Shown here one piece after another: positions 1 through 5,486 of a stretch of 5,486 bases of DNA. A program made the position numbers and the translations under genes. Source of the DNA: Ignavibacteria bacterium UBA6688 (GTDB lineage Bacteria; Bacteroidota; Ignavibacteria; UBA10030). The notes under the pieces were generated by a model. The model searched no databases and had not been told where the DNA came from. It worked only from the letters and a program-made list of their open reading frames with translations. Numbering within the stretch: the first letter of the stretch is position 1; each line of letters begins with the position of its first letter. The stretch is from the NCBI GenBank assembly GCA_002454845.1, contig DKJQ01000088.1:1-5486 (forward strand). The letters are read 5' to 3'.

Positions 1-971
1 CTGGGTTTGATCTCCCGTTCAATTTTCTCACGGATCTCCCGACTGTCATGGCGAAGGTCCTCCCGCATTCTTTCAAGATCGATTTGGAGTTCGTCCAAAT
101 CCGGACGGATGCGGTCGATCTCGATCCGGGGAATTCTTATATCGATATCCGGAACATGGTTGAAGTGGAATTCGCGAAATTGGCGCGGGTGGCTGGGATT
201 GGAGAAGAATTCATAGCCAAAACCATCTCCTTCTTCACCGACCTCGAGTGATACGGTCTTCCTGGCCCCTTTCCGCAACAGCTCCACATCCACTTTCTCC
301 CCCTCATCGTAGGCTCCTAGCGCCCGCGACACGTCCCGGATCTCGTCGATCTTCTTTTTTCCCACCTGTATAATCACATCCCCTGCTTTGATCCCCGCCT
401 TTCCAGCGGCGCTTTCCTGATCCACCTCTTCAACCAGGACTCCCTTCTTCTCCGGAGCACCGAAGTACTCTGCAAGTTGTTCGTTCAGTTCCCGGAGCCT
501 GAGCCCCTGCAGGTTGCTCCTGCCAAACACTTCGACTCGGCCCCCACGGGGCATCGCAAAGGCAAATGACCGGGTGCGTGGAGCCTTTCCCACGGTGACG
601 GGCAGCGTTTTCCTTTCGCCCTTCCGGAGCACTACCATGGACACTTTGGTCCCCGGCGCAGTCTTGCTCACGGCTCGCTGAAGGTCGTACGTATCTTCCA
701 CCTGGCGGTTTCCAAATTGAAGGATGACATCACCGTTCATCACTCCAGCCTCCTCCGCCGGGCTTTTTTCAGTCACTTCCCCCACCAGCGCCCCCTCATC
801 CGTTTTCAGGTCCATGGACTTTTTGAGCTCGGGTGTAATATCCTGAATGGAGACCCCCAGCCATCCCGGCCGTGAGGAGGCCTTCCGGTCTTGTTTATCC
901 TGGACTGCCCATCCGAGGCTGAATACCGCCGCGAGGGCAAGCAGGAGCAGCAAAAGTATCCTGTTCTTCAC
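1..971 (-). CDS. Secreted tandem-PDZ protein without protease domain (3' end beyond window)
   Basis: 323 codons are visible, with no stop before the window edge. It starts at a GTG (969-971) preceded by AAGGAGA seven bases upstream; this start gives a clean signal peptide (MKNR, six leucines, then a hydrophobic run to about residue 22, no lipobox cysteine), and the next Met (residue 53) would lose it. PDZ 1 spans about residues 37-128 (WLGVSIQDI, then EKSPAEEAGVMNGDVILQFG). PDZ 2 spans about 160-245 (ELNEQLAEYFG, then GVLVEEV, AGIKAGDVIIQVG). Both resemble the PDZ domains of HtrA/DegP proteases, but no trypsin-like domain lies between the signal peptide and PDZ 1. After PDZ 2 comes a stretch of alternating Ile and Asp (about 274-290), then a highly charged predicted helix rich in Glu, Arg and Asp (about 291-323). 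PDZ domains of this kind bind C-termini or exposed strands of periplasmic proteins, so a scaffold, adaptor or chaperone role is inferred. The substrate is unknown and a further C-terminal domain may lie outside the window. Confidence 0.9.
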   Translation of the reverse strand, partial: MKNRILLLLLLALAAVFSLGWAVQDKQDRKASSRPGWLGVSIQDITPELKKSMDLKTDEGALVGEVTEKSPAEEAGVMNGDVILQFGNRQVEDTYDLQRAVSKTAPGTKVSMVVLRKGERKTLPVTVGKAPRTRSFAFAMPRGGRVEVFGRSNLQGLRLRELNEQLAEYFGAPEKKGVLVEEVDQESAAGKAGIKAGDVIIQVGKKKIDEIRDVSRALGAYDEGEKVDVELLRKGARKTVSLEVGEEGDGFGYEFFSNPSHPRQFREFHFNHVPDIDIRIPRIEIDRIRPDLDELQIDLERMREDLRHDSREIREKIEREIKP

Positions 972-978
972 GATACGT

Positions 979-985
979 TCTCCTT
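979..985 (-). promoter_or_regulatory. Shine-Dalgarno site of the PDZ gene
   Basis: AAGGAGA on the minus strand lies seven bases before the GTG at 969-971. It is near-consensus at ideal spacing and decides the GTG start. It is the strongest ribosome-binding site in the window, and suggests that the PDZ gene is translated independently of the kinase 159 bases upstream. Confidence 0.8.
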
Positions 986-1013
986 ATGAAATATGTTGGA
1001 AGTTTTGAGAAAG

Positions 1014-1058
1014 GGACGGCCCGACCGCTCCTCCCGGCCCTGGGTGTCGCTTCCGTCC
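1014..1058. repeat. Imperfect GC-rich inverted repeat in the kinase-PDZ gap
   Basis: GGACGG (1014-1019) and CCGTCC (1053-1058) form a perfect 6-bp inverted repeat around a GC-rich 33-base interior. It lies in the 159-base gap between the kinase stop and the PDZ start. No T-run follows on the minus strand, so it is not a convincing intrinsic terminator. It could be a transcript stem between the two genes, or chance in GC-rich sequence. Confidence 0.2.
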
Positions 1059-1078
1059 ACATCGAACTAAAACTTTAG

Positions 1079-1090
1079 ACGCTGGAGCGT
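1079..1090. repeat. Short palindrome ACGCT-GG-AGCGT downstream of the kinase stop
   Basis: This 12-base sequence has perfect 5-bp arms separated by two bases and begins about 40 bases after the kinase stop codon. Read on the minus strand, it is followed shortly by AAAGTTTTAG. The loop is too short and the T-run too weak for a standard terminator. It could be a small protein-binding site or part of a weak 3' end. Confidence 0.2.
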
Positions 1091-1130
1091 TCCTGAAGTT
1101 CCATCGATGGGATGATGATTCGGGGAGTTG

Positions 1131-4100
1131 TTAACGGGATGAAGAATTCGAGGGGCTGACGCTTGATGCGAGAGCAATGCGGGTTTTGTCAAGGATTCCC
1201 CGAACGATGGAGTGGACAATCTCAGGGACGTATGGCTTGGCGATATAGGCATGCGCCCCTTCCTGGAGACTTCGCTCATGCGCTTCGGCCCCGAGATAAC
1301 CGCTCGCCAGGATTACGGGGACCCGGGGATCGATTCTCTTCATGTGCTTTAATGCTTCCCACCCGCTCATCTGCGGCAAGCCGATATCCATGAGAACGAG
1401 CTGAATCGTGCCATGGTGCTCGCCAAACACGGAAACGGCCGTTACTCCATCCTCGGCCATGAGGACTTCGTATCCTTTCGTCTCCAACATGGACTTCAGG
1501 AGATCGATCAGCATTTTCTCATCTTCCACCACAAGGATCTTTTCCGATCCACCGCGTGCCGTGCCGGGGCTTTCGGAGGGCAATGCTTCGGGGCCCGGCC
1601 TGCCCGCCTCCGGCAAATAGACCATAAACGTAGTCCCTTTCCCGACGGTGGTTTGGACATCGATAAAGCCCTTTTGACCCTCGATGATACCATACACGAC
1701 AGAGAGCCCCAGTCCGGTCCCCTTTCCTACTTCTTTGGTCGTGAAGAAAGGTTCGAAGATCTTGTGCTTGATCGAATCCTCGATCCCCATTCCCGTGTCC
1801 GTGACCTCGATCGCAAGGTACCCCCCCTCCGCGGCATGGGGAAACCGGTTCGCCAGGTCCGTCGATTGTATCAGCCGCGTCCCAACCGTCAGGGTTCCTT
1901 CCCCGAACATCGCGTCCCGGGCATTCACGCAGAGGTTGAGCAACGCCTGGTGCAATTGGTTGTGATCCATCTGTACGGGGGGGAGGTCTTCTCCAAGTTG
2001 CAGCGTGAGCGAGATCGTCTTCGGGAAGGTTTCAGAGATCATGGATGCGAGTTCCCTGATGGTCTTATTCACGTCGACCGCTTCAAGCATGATGTCGGTT
2101 TTGCGGGCGAAGGTGAGAAGCTGTCGCACCAGGGCGGCGCCCCGCTCAACGGTTTTCTGAATGGCTTCGATCCCGTCCTGGAAGCGTGCCCGGTTCTCGC
2201 GCTCGCGCCGAAGCATGGAGGCATAGGCGAGAATAATGCCGAGGATATTATTGAAGTTATGTGCAATGCCGCCGGCAAGGATGCCGATGCTCTGGAGTTT
2301 TGAGGCCTCGCGAAGCTGATCCTCCAGTTGTTTGCGCCCTGTGATATCAGTCAGGGCACCGACGATCGCAATCGTCGCGCCGTTCCGCACCACGGGGGCT
2401 TCGTGCACCTCCACCAGAATTTTTCGCCCAGTCTTGGTCACCAGCTCCAGCTCATAGTTCGGCTGGCGCTTGCCCGAGTCGATCGCCCGCTGGGTATGCC
2501 TGAGGCCAACCGAGTTGATTGGATTGTCCGTGAGGAATTCCGTCCACCGGATCAATGCTTCCTCCGGCTCGCAATCGAAAAATTCCCGGGATTGAGGACT
2601 GACATACGAAAGGACGTGGTTAGCATCATGGACATAGAACAGGTTGGTGCTATGTTCTACGATGTCGCGCAGCCGTTGTTCACTCACGCGGAGCGCCTCC
2701 TCCGCCTTATTGCGCTCCATGATTTCAAGGTTGAGGTCCTTCGTCCGATCCGCCACGATCATCACCAGCTCCGCCTCCCGGTGTTCGTGGCGATGGGTAT
2801 GGGAATAATACACTCCATAGGCGATGAGGACGAGGAGCAACACACAGGACCCGTAGAAATATTGGGTCTCATAGAAGTGCGCCTGGATGGTCATGGCAAC
2901 GGACGCGCCGAGAGCGTTCCAAATGCCGTCGTGGTTGCGGGCCGTCACCCGGAAAACATACTCCCCGGGAGGAATGTTCGTATAGAATGCCGTCCGACGC
3001 GATCCCACCTCCATCCACTCCGCTTCGAGTCCCTCCATCCTGTACCGAAATTGCACCTGTTGCGGTGCGCTGAAACTCGGCGCGGCATAACGAATTTCAA
3101 GATGATTGATCCCCGGGCTCAGGATCATCGATGGGCCCGGGTACACGGTACTGGCTCTGGCGATCACCGCTTCCACGACCACGGGGGGGATCTGCGTATT
3201 CACTGTGATATGCCCCGGGTCAATCGACACCACACCCTTGATCGTCGGGAACCAGAGGGCGCCATCCCTCGCTTTCCATGCCGCCGGCTGCCGGCGCCCG
3301 ACACACTCGCTACTCGGCATCCCATCATGTCTGTTATAAGCGATCGACAGGACCCGGCTGATCGTTCCATTCGCAAAGGCGTTGAGTTCCTCCTTGGAGA
3401 CACGGAAGATCCCTTTGTTACAGCTCATCCAGAGGAACCCAAAATCGTCTTCGAGAATCGAAAACACGACATCATCGAACAGCCCCCCCCTGGTGTCGAT
3501 CACGGCAAATCGGCCGCCCGCATAGCGCACCAGTCCGCCCCCATCGGTCCCGATCCAGAGAGCCCCATGCGCGTCCTCATAAAGCGATGTGACATAATCC
3601 ACCGGGAGTCCATGGTCCGTGGTTAAGAAGGTGACGTCCCCATCCCGGTAATGAGCCAATCCCTTTCCCTCTGTCCCGATCCAGAGTCCCCCCTCCCGTG
3701 ATTCCCGGAGAGCGATGATCGCGGGCTGATTGGAGTCCCCGGTAAGTTTCAACGCCCGGAACGTTCCGCCCGATTGCACATTCAGTCCATTCGTCGTCCC
3801 GACCCAAAGTGCGCCATTCTTCCCCTGGAGTAACGCGGTGATGAAATTGCTCGAGAGTCCGTGGCGGATCGTGAAGGTCACAATCTTCCCGGCATCCATC
3901 AACGATAATCCCCCCCCGTAGGAGCCAACCCAGATCGCTCCTCCACGATCGGGGAGGACGGAGGAAACAATATTCGAGGGCAACCCATGGGCCGTGCTGA
4001 ATTGAACCGCCTTGCCTCCTCTCAGGCGATTCAGGCCGCCACCGTAGGTACCAACCCAGAGTGCACCTCCTGCGTCCTCGCAGACCGTCAGGGTGAAGTC

Positions 4101-5273
4101 GTGAGAGAGTCCCTCCGTGCGCGTGAACCCCGTAAATTTTCCGTCGGCGAAAAAGTTGACTCCTCCCCCAAACGTTCCCGCCCACAAATTCCCTTCGCGA
4201 TCCTGAAAGAGGGAGCGCACAAATCCGTCGGAGAGCCCTTCTTCCACACCGAAGTATTCCTGACCGCCGTTCCAGATTCTCAGGAGGCCGTCCCCGGCCG
4301 TCCCCATCCAGATGGCACCGAGGCTATCCTGGAGCATCGAAAGAGCGACCGCCTTGATGTCACGGTTTCCGGAGCGATAGGTGAAAACAGCGCCGTTCCG
4401 GATCACGTTTACGCCACCGTTGGTTCCGACAAGTAAGGAGCCCTCGTTCAGTTCGAGGATGGAAAGCACGGTATTATCAAGCAAACCCTGTTCCACTTTA
4501 AACGCATCAAAGACTCCCTGCCGGAGCCGGTTCAATCCGCCGCCGTTCGTCCCGATCCACAGGGAACCTTGTGAGTCGGTCGACAACGTGATGACTTCAT
4601 TATGCACCAAACCATCCTTCTTCGTAAAGACACGAAACGTACTGTCCACGTGCATTGCGAGTCCCCGGTTCGTTCCGATCCAGAGCCGACCCGAGTTGTC
4701 AAACTGCAATGCGGTCACATGATTGGAGGGGAGACCATCCTTCGTCGTGAACGCGGTGCACCGGTTCTCCTTGATCCTGCACAACCCTCCCCCTTGCGTG
4801 CCGAACCAGAGACTCCCGTCCGGACCTTCGGCGATCGTCCAGACATAATTGCTGGTCATCGCATTGAAGTGCTTCTTGTCAAACACAGAGAATCGTATCC
4901 CGTCAAAGCGCACGAGCCCTTCCTGCGTCCCCAGCCAGATGTACCCCCGGGAATCCTGCAGGATTGCGTTGACGGAGTTTTGGGGCAGGCCATCCTCCGC
5001 CTGCCACACGCGGTGCGTGTACTGGGCGATGGATTTTTTGGGATTGAGCCCGTGGAGATGATCAGGATTTGCAGTGAGCGGGACGGGCACAGACAGAAGT
5101 ACTGCAAGAAGAGTGACGATCGGAGGAAAACCGGAGAGCGCGGAGATGGGTGCGAGGCGTGACAATCCGGGGTGCTCCGGTCGTGCCTTGATTGGGGGAG
5201 TTAAGAAACACCCCAATATACATCTTTTTGAGAAAGATGCACGGAGGCTACTCCGGGGGAATCCATCCGGCAT
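1131..5273 (-). CDS. Hybrid sensor histidine kinase: double propeller, Y_Y_Y, TM, PAS, HisKA, HATPase, receiver
   Basis: A complete 1380-residue hybrid kinase. An export signal (hydrophobic core about residues 51-68, likely cleaved after LTA) precedes a periplasmic sensor of 14 propeller repeats (about 90-690) and a Y_Y_Y domain (about 730-800; FRYRMEGLEAEW, then PPGEYVFRVTARN). One membrane helix (about 806-824) leads to a coiled coil (about 830-868), PAS (about 868-980), HisKA with phospho-acceptor His1005 in GGIAHNFNNIL, and HATPase_c with N box NLCVNARDAM, G1 box DTGMGI, F box FEPFFTTK and G2 box GKGTGLGL. A Pro/Gly-rich linker joins a receiver (about 1244-1362) with acidic pair Glu1250/Asp1251, phospho-acceptor Asp1296, Ser1324 and Lys1346. 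By family knowledge, the propeller/Y_Y_Y half senses a periplasmic ligand, often a glycan breakdown product in Bacteroides. The ligand here is unknown. No DNA-binding domain follows the receiver, unlike Bacteroides hybrid systems. The coordinates give the longest frame from an ATG that has no Shine-Dalgarno. A TTG at 5163-5165 (residue 37), with GGAG upstream, is a better-supported start. The residue after the histidine is Asn rather than the usual acid. Confidence 0.96.
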   Translation of the reverse strand: MPDGFPRSSLRASFSKRCILGCFLTPPIKARPEHPGLSRLAPISALSGFPPIVTLLAVLLSVPVPLTANPDHLHGLNPKKSIAQYTHRVWQAEDGLPQNSVNAILQDSRGYIWLGTQEGLVRFDGIRFSVFDKKHFNAMTSNYVWTIAEGPDGSLWFGTQGGGLCRIKENRCTAFTTKDGLPSNHVTALQFDNSGRLWIGTNRGLAMHVDSTFRVFTKKDGLVHNEVITLSTDSQGSLWIGTNGGGLNRLRQGVFDAFKVEQGLLDNTVLSILELNEGSLLVGTNGGVNVIRNGAVFTYRSGNRDIKAVALSMLQDSLGAIWMGTAGDGLLRIWNGGQEYFGVEEGLSDGFVRSLFQDREGNLWAGTFGGGVNFFADGKFTGFTRTEGLSHDFTLTVCEDAGGALWVGTYGGGLNRLRGGKAVQFSTAHGLPSNIVSSVLPDRGGAIWVGSYGGGLSLMDAGKIVTFTIRHGLSSNFITALLQGKNGALWVGTTNGLNVQSGGTFRALKLTGDSNQPAIIALRESREGGLWIGTEGKGLAHYRDGDVTFLTTDHGLPVDYVTSLYEDAHGALWIGTDGGGLVRYAGGRFAVIDTRGGLFDDVVFSILEDDFGFLWMSCNKGIFRVSKEELNAFANGTISRVLSIAYNRHDGMPSSECVGRRQPAAWKARDGALWFPTIKGVVSIDPGHITVNTQIPPVVVEAVIARASTVYPGPSMILSPGINHLEIRYAAPSFSAPQQVQFRYRMEGLEAEWMEVGSRRTAFYTNIPPGEYVFRVTARNHDGIWNALGASVAMTIQAHFYETQYFYGSCVLLLVLIAYGVYYSHTHRHEHREAELVMIVADRTKDLNLEIMERNKAEEALRVSEQRLRDIVEHSTNLFYVHDANHVLSYVSPQSREFFDCEPEEALIRWTEFLTDNPINSVGLRHTQRAIDSGKRQPNYELELVTKTGRKILVEVHEAPVVRNGATIAIVGALTDITGRKQLEDQLREASKLQSIGILAGGIAHNFNNILGIILAYASMLRRERENRARFQDGIEAIQKTVERGAALVRQLLTFARKTDIMLEAVDVNKTIRELASMISETFPKTISLTLQLGEDLPPVQMDHNQLHQALLNLCVNARDAMFGEGTLTVGTRLIQSTDLANRFPHAAEGGYLAIEVTDTGMGIEDSIKHKIFEPFFTTKEVGKGTGLGLSVVYGIIEGQKGFIDVQTTVGKGTTFMVYLPEAGRPGPEALPSESPGTARGGSEKILVVEDEKMLIDLLKSMLETKGYEVLMAEDGVTAVSVFGEHHGTIQLVLMDIGLPQMSGWEALKHMKRIDPRVPVILASGYLGAEAHERSLQEGAHAYIAKPYVPEIVHSIVRGILDKTRIALASSVSPSNSSSR
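3222..4943 (-). repeat. Fourteen tandem propeller-blade repeats encoded within the kinase gene
   Basis: The signature (aromatic/aliphatic-W-hydrophobic-G-T, then G-G-G-L) recurs at kinase residues 111, 154, 196, 237, 279, 320, 362, 404, 446, 488, 529, 571, 613 and 672. The period is 41-43 residues (about 126 bases) until the last step, which is 59. Most blades also carry a DGLP/HGL-type turn and a V/I-x-x-L-hydrophobic-D/E segment before the W-G-T strand. Fourteen blades fit the two seven-bladed propellers known for this sensor family. Blade 13 (FLWMSCNKGIF) and blade 14 (ALWFPTIKGVV) lack the GT and triple Gly, as is usual for the closing blades. Blades 8 to 10 (WVGTYGGGL, WVGSYGGGL, WVGTTNGL) look most alike. 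Confidence 0.92.
5175..5178 (-). promoter_or_regulatory. Candidate Shine-Dalgarno (GGAG) for an internal TTG start of the kinase
   Basis: GGAG on the minus strand lies nine bases before TTG at 5163-5165 (kinase residue 37). Starting there gives a conventional signal peptide: a short n-region with one Arg (SRLAPISALSG), a hydrophobic core PIVTLLAVLLSVPVPLTA, then the mature domain. The upstream ATG at 5271-5273 is preceded by CCCCATGCCGGTAA, with no purine-rich site, and adds 36 residues that resemble no domain or signal. The GGAG is short and the spacing a little long, so this is a preference, not proof. Confidence 0.45.
5191..5217. repeat. Perfect 7-bp inverted repeat ATTGGGG-N13-CCCCAAT before the kinase
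   Basis: ATTGGGG (5191-5197) and CCCCAAT (5211-5217) are exact reverse complements separated by 13 bases. If the kinase starts at the TTG at 5165, this lies in its leader or promoter, about 25 bases before the start. On the minus strand a TATATT box (5215-5220) overlaps one arm, so the repeat would cover the transcription start, as an operator would. A small hairpin in the 5' leader is the alternative. If the ATG at 5273 is used, the repeat is inside coding sequence. Confidence 0.4.
5215..5220 (-). promoter_or_regulatory. Possible -10 element TATATT for the kinase gene
   Basis: TATATT on the minus strand is followed by GG, giving TATATTGG, one mismatch from the Bacteroidota -7 consensus TAnnTTTG. 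It lies about 50 bases before the candidate TTG start. No recognisable TTG-type -35 box lies 17 bases upstream (CGTGCA there). The site is suggested mainly by its AT-rich setting between two inverted repeats in otherwise GC-rich sequence. Confidence 0.25.
5221..5239. repeat. Perfect 7-bp inverted repeat CATCTTT-N5-AAAGATG before the kinase
   Basis: CATCTTT (5221-5227) and AAAGATG (5233-5239) are exact reverse complements around a 5-base loop. The repeat abuts the candidate TATATT box and lies only three bases from the ATTGGGG/CCCCAAT repeat. It could be an operator half-site pair or a hairpin. There is no T-run after it on the minus strand, so it is not a good terminator for the gene ending at 5322. 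Confidence 0.4.
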
Positions 5274-5283
5274 TTACCGGCAT
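5267..5283. repeat. Direct repeat CCGGCAT-tta-CCGGCAT at the upstream ATG
   Basis: Two identical 7-base copies (5267-5273 and 5277-5283) are separated by TTA. The first contains the ATG of the longest kinase frame. A direct repeat with a 10-base period, about one helical turn, can be a protein-binding site, but this single short pair could be chance. Confidence 0.25.
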
Positions 5284-5321
5284 GGGGCTTCTTCTGAAGA
5301 TGGACCGGGAAGTGGAGGGAG

Positions 5322-5486
5322 TTACTTCAACAGCACGAGGCGTTTTGTGGCGACGAGGCCGCCCGCCTCCAGGCGATAGAAATAGACGCCGCTGGGAAAT
5401 CCCGAAGCATCCCACATAACCTCATAGCTTCCCGGCCTCAGTTTCTCGTTCACCAAGGTCGCCGCTTCGCGGCCCAAGATATCAAA
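5322..5486 (-). CDS. C-terminal tail of a secreted protein, type IX secretion sorting-domain type (5' part beyond window)
   Basis: The last 54 codons and the TAA stop (5322-5324) of a gene that begins outside the window. The visible residues form a compact beta-sandwich tail: FDILGREAATLVNE, then KLRPGSYEVMWDASG, FPSGVYFYRLEAGG and LVATKRLVLLK at the end. The order D-hydrophobic-L-G-R-E, L-V-N-x-x-L-x-P-G-x-Y, W-D-A-S-G, S-G-V-Y-F-Y-R-L and a short basic-hydrophobic terminus is characteristic of type A sorting tails (Por secretion system/FlgD-Ig-like) in the Bacteroidota-Ignavibacteria group. Known role: it directs the protein through the outer membrane, usually with cleavage of the tail. The cargo domain is not visible, so its function cannot be named. 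The stop lies 48 bases before the upstream ATG of the kinase, or 156 bases before the preferred TTG, on the same strand. Confidence 0.87.
   Translation of the reverse strand, partial: FDILGREAATLVNEKLRPGSYEVMWDASGFPSGVYFYRLEAGGLVATKRLVLLK

Noticed and set aside
7..251. Two small plus-strand frames near the left edge
   Set aside because: They are antisense to the C-terminal part of the PDZ protein, whose frame is open from its GTG to the window edge with domain-level similarity.
972..1130. A Rho-independent terminator or strong promoter between the kinase and the PDZ gene
   Set aside because: The stems found (1014-1058 and 1079-1090) lack a following T-run on the minus strand. No convincing -35/-10 pair was found; CATATT near 990 has no -35 partner. 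Whether the two genes share a transcript cannot be decided from sequence alone.
1413..2303. A 296-codon open frame on the plus strand opposite the HisKA, HATPase and receiver coding region
   Set aside because: It is antisense to sequence with clear catalytic motifs, has low-complexity Arg/Gly/Asp composition and no domain, and is treated as a shadow frame.
2328..3626. A 432-codon open frame on the plus strand opposite the kinase
   Set aside because: It lies entirely antisense to the kinase's Y_Y_Y, membrane, PAS and late propeller parts. Its translation is rich in His, Arg and Pro with no recognisable domain. It is explained by GC-biased codon use of the opposite strand.
3577..4185. A 202-codon minus-strand frame overlapping the propeller repeats
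   Set aside because: It is the propeller repeat region read in another frame. Repeated W/G/R-rich segments arise from the repeated DNA, and the kinase frame carries the conserved blade motifs.
3222..4943. A CRISPR-like or satellite repeat array, suggested by the 126-base periodicity
   Set aside because: The periodicity is that of protein blades: the open frame is continuous, the units differ widely at DNA level, and there are no identical short repeats with unique spacers.

Overview
All genes in this window lie on the minus strand, so the reading order runs from high to low coordinates. There are three protein genes: the last 54 codons of a secreted protein (5486-5322), a complete and very large hybrid sensor histidine kinase (5273-1131, probably starting nearer 5165), and the first 323 codons of a secreted tandem-PDZ protein (971 to the window edge). 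No RNA gene, insertion sequence, CRISPR array or phage feature was seen. No stretch over 300 bases lacks a gene. The two intergenic gaps are 48 or 156 bases (depending on the kinase start) and 159 bases.

The window suggests a moderately GC-rich bacterium of, or near, the Bacteroidota/Chlorobi/Ignavibacteria assemblage. One reason is that the 5322-5486 gene ends in a compact beta-rich tail of the type IX secretion sorting type (motifs FDILGRE, LVNEKLRPGSYEV, SGVYFYRL, then a short basic-hydrophobic end). The other is that the kinase carries the periplasmic two-component-regulator propeller plus Y_Y_Y sensor typical of that group. Similar tails and propeller kinases also occur in Acidobacteriota, Calditrichota and several candidate phyla, so the phylum is an inference.

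The kinase dominates the window. Its order is signal peptide, 14 propeller repeats (enough for two seven-bladed propellers), Y_Y_Y immunoglobulin-like domain, one membrane helix, coiled coil, PAS, HisKA, HATPase_c, and a C-terminal receiver. All catalytic motifs needed for ATP binding and phosphotransfer are visible. It resembles the hybrid two-component systems of gut Bacteroides in its sensor half. It differs in having an added PAS domain and in lacking the C-terminal AraC-type DNA-binding domain, so its output must pass through another protein or the receiver must act on the kinase itself.

All three products act in or across the cell envelope: an exported protein, a periplasm-sensing kinase and an exported PDZ scaffold. 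A functional link is plausible but rests only on shared strand and adjacency. The most informative non-coding stretch is 5166-5321. It holds two adjacent perfect 7-bp inverted repeats, a TATATT box and a direct repeat, and it suggests that the kinase starts at an internal TTG rather than at the upstream ATG.
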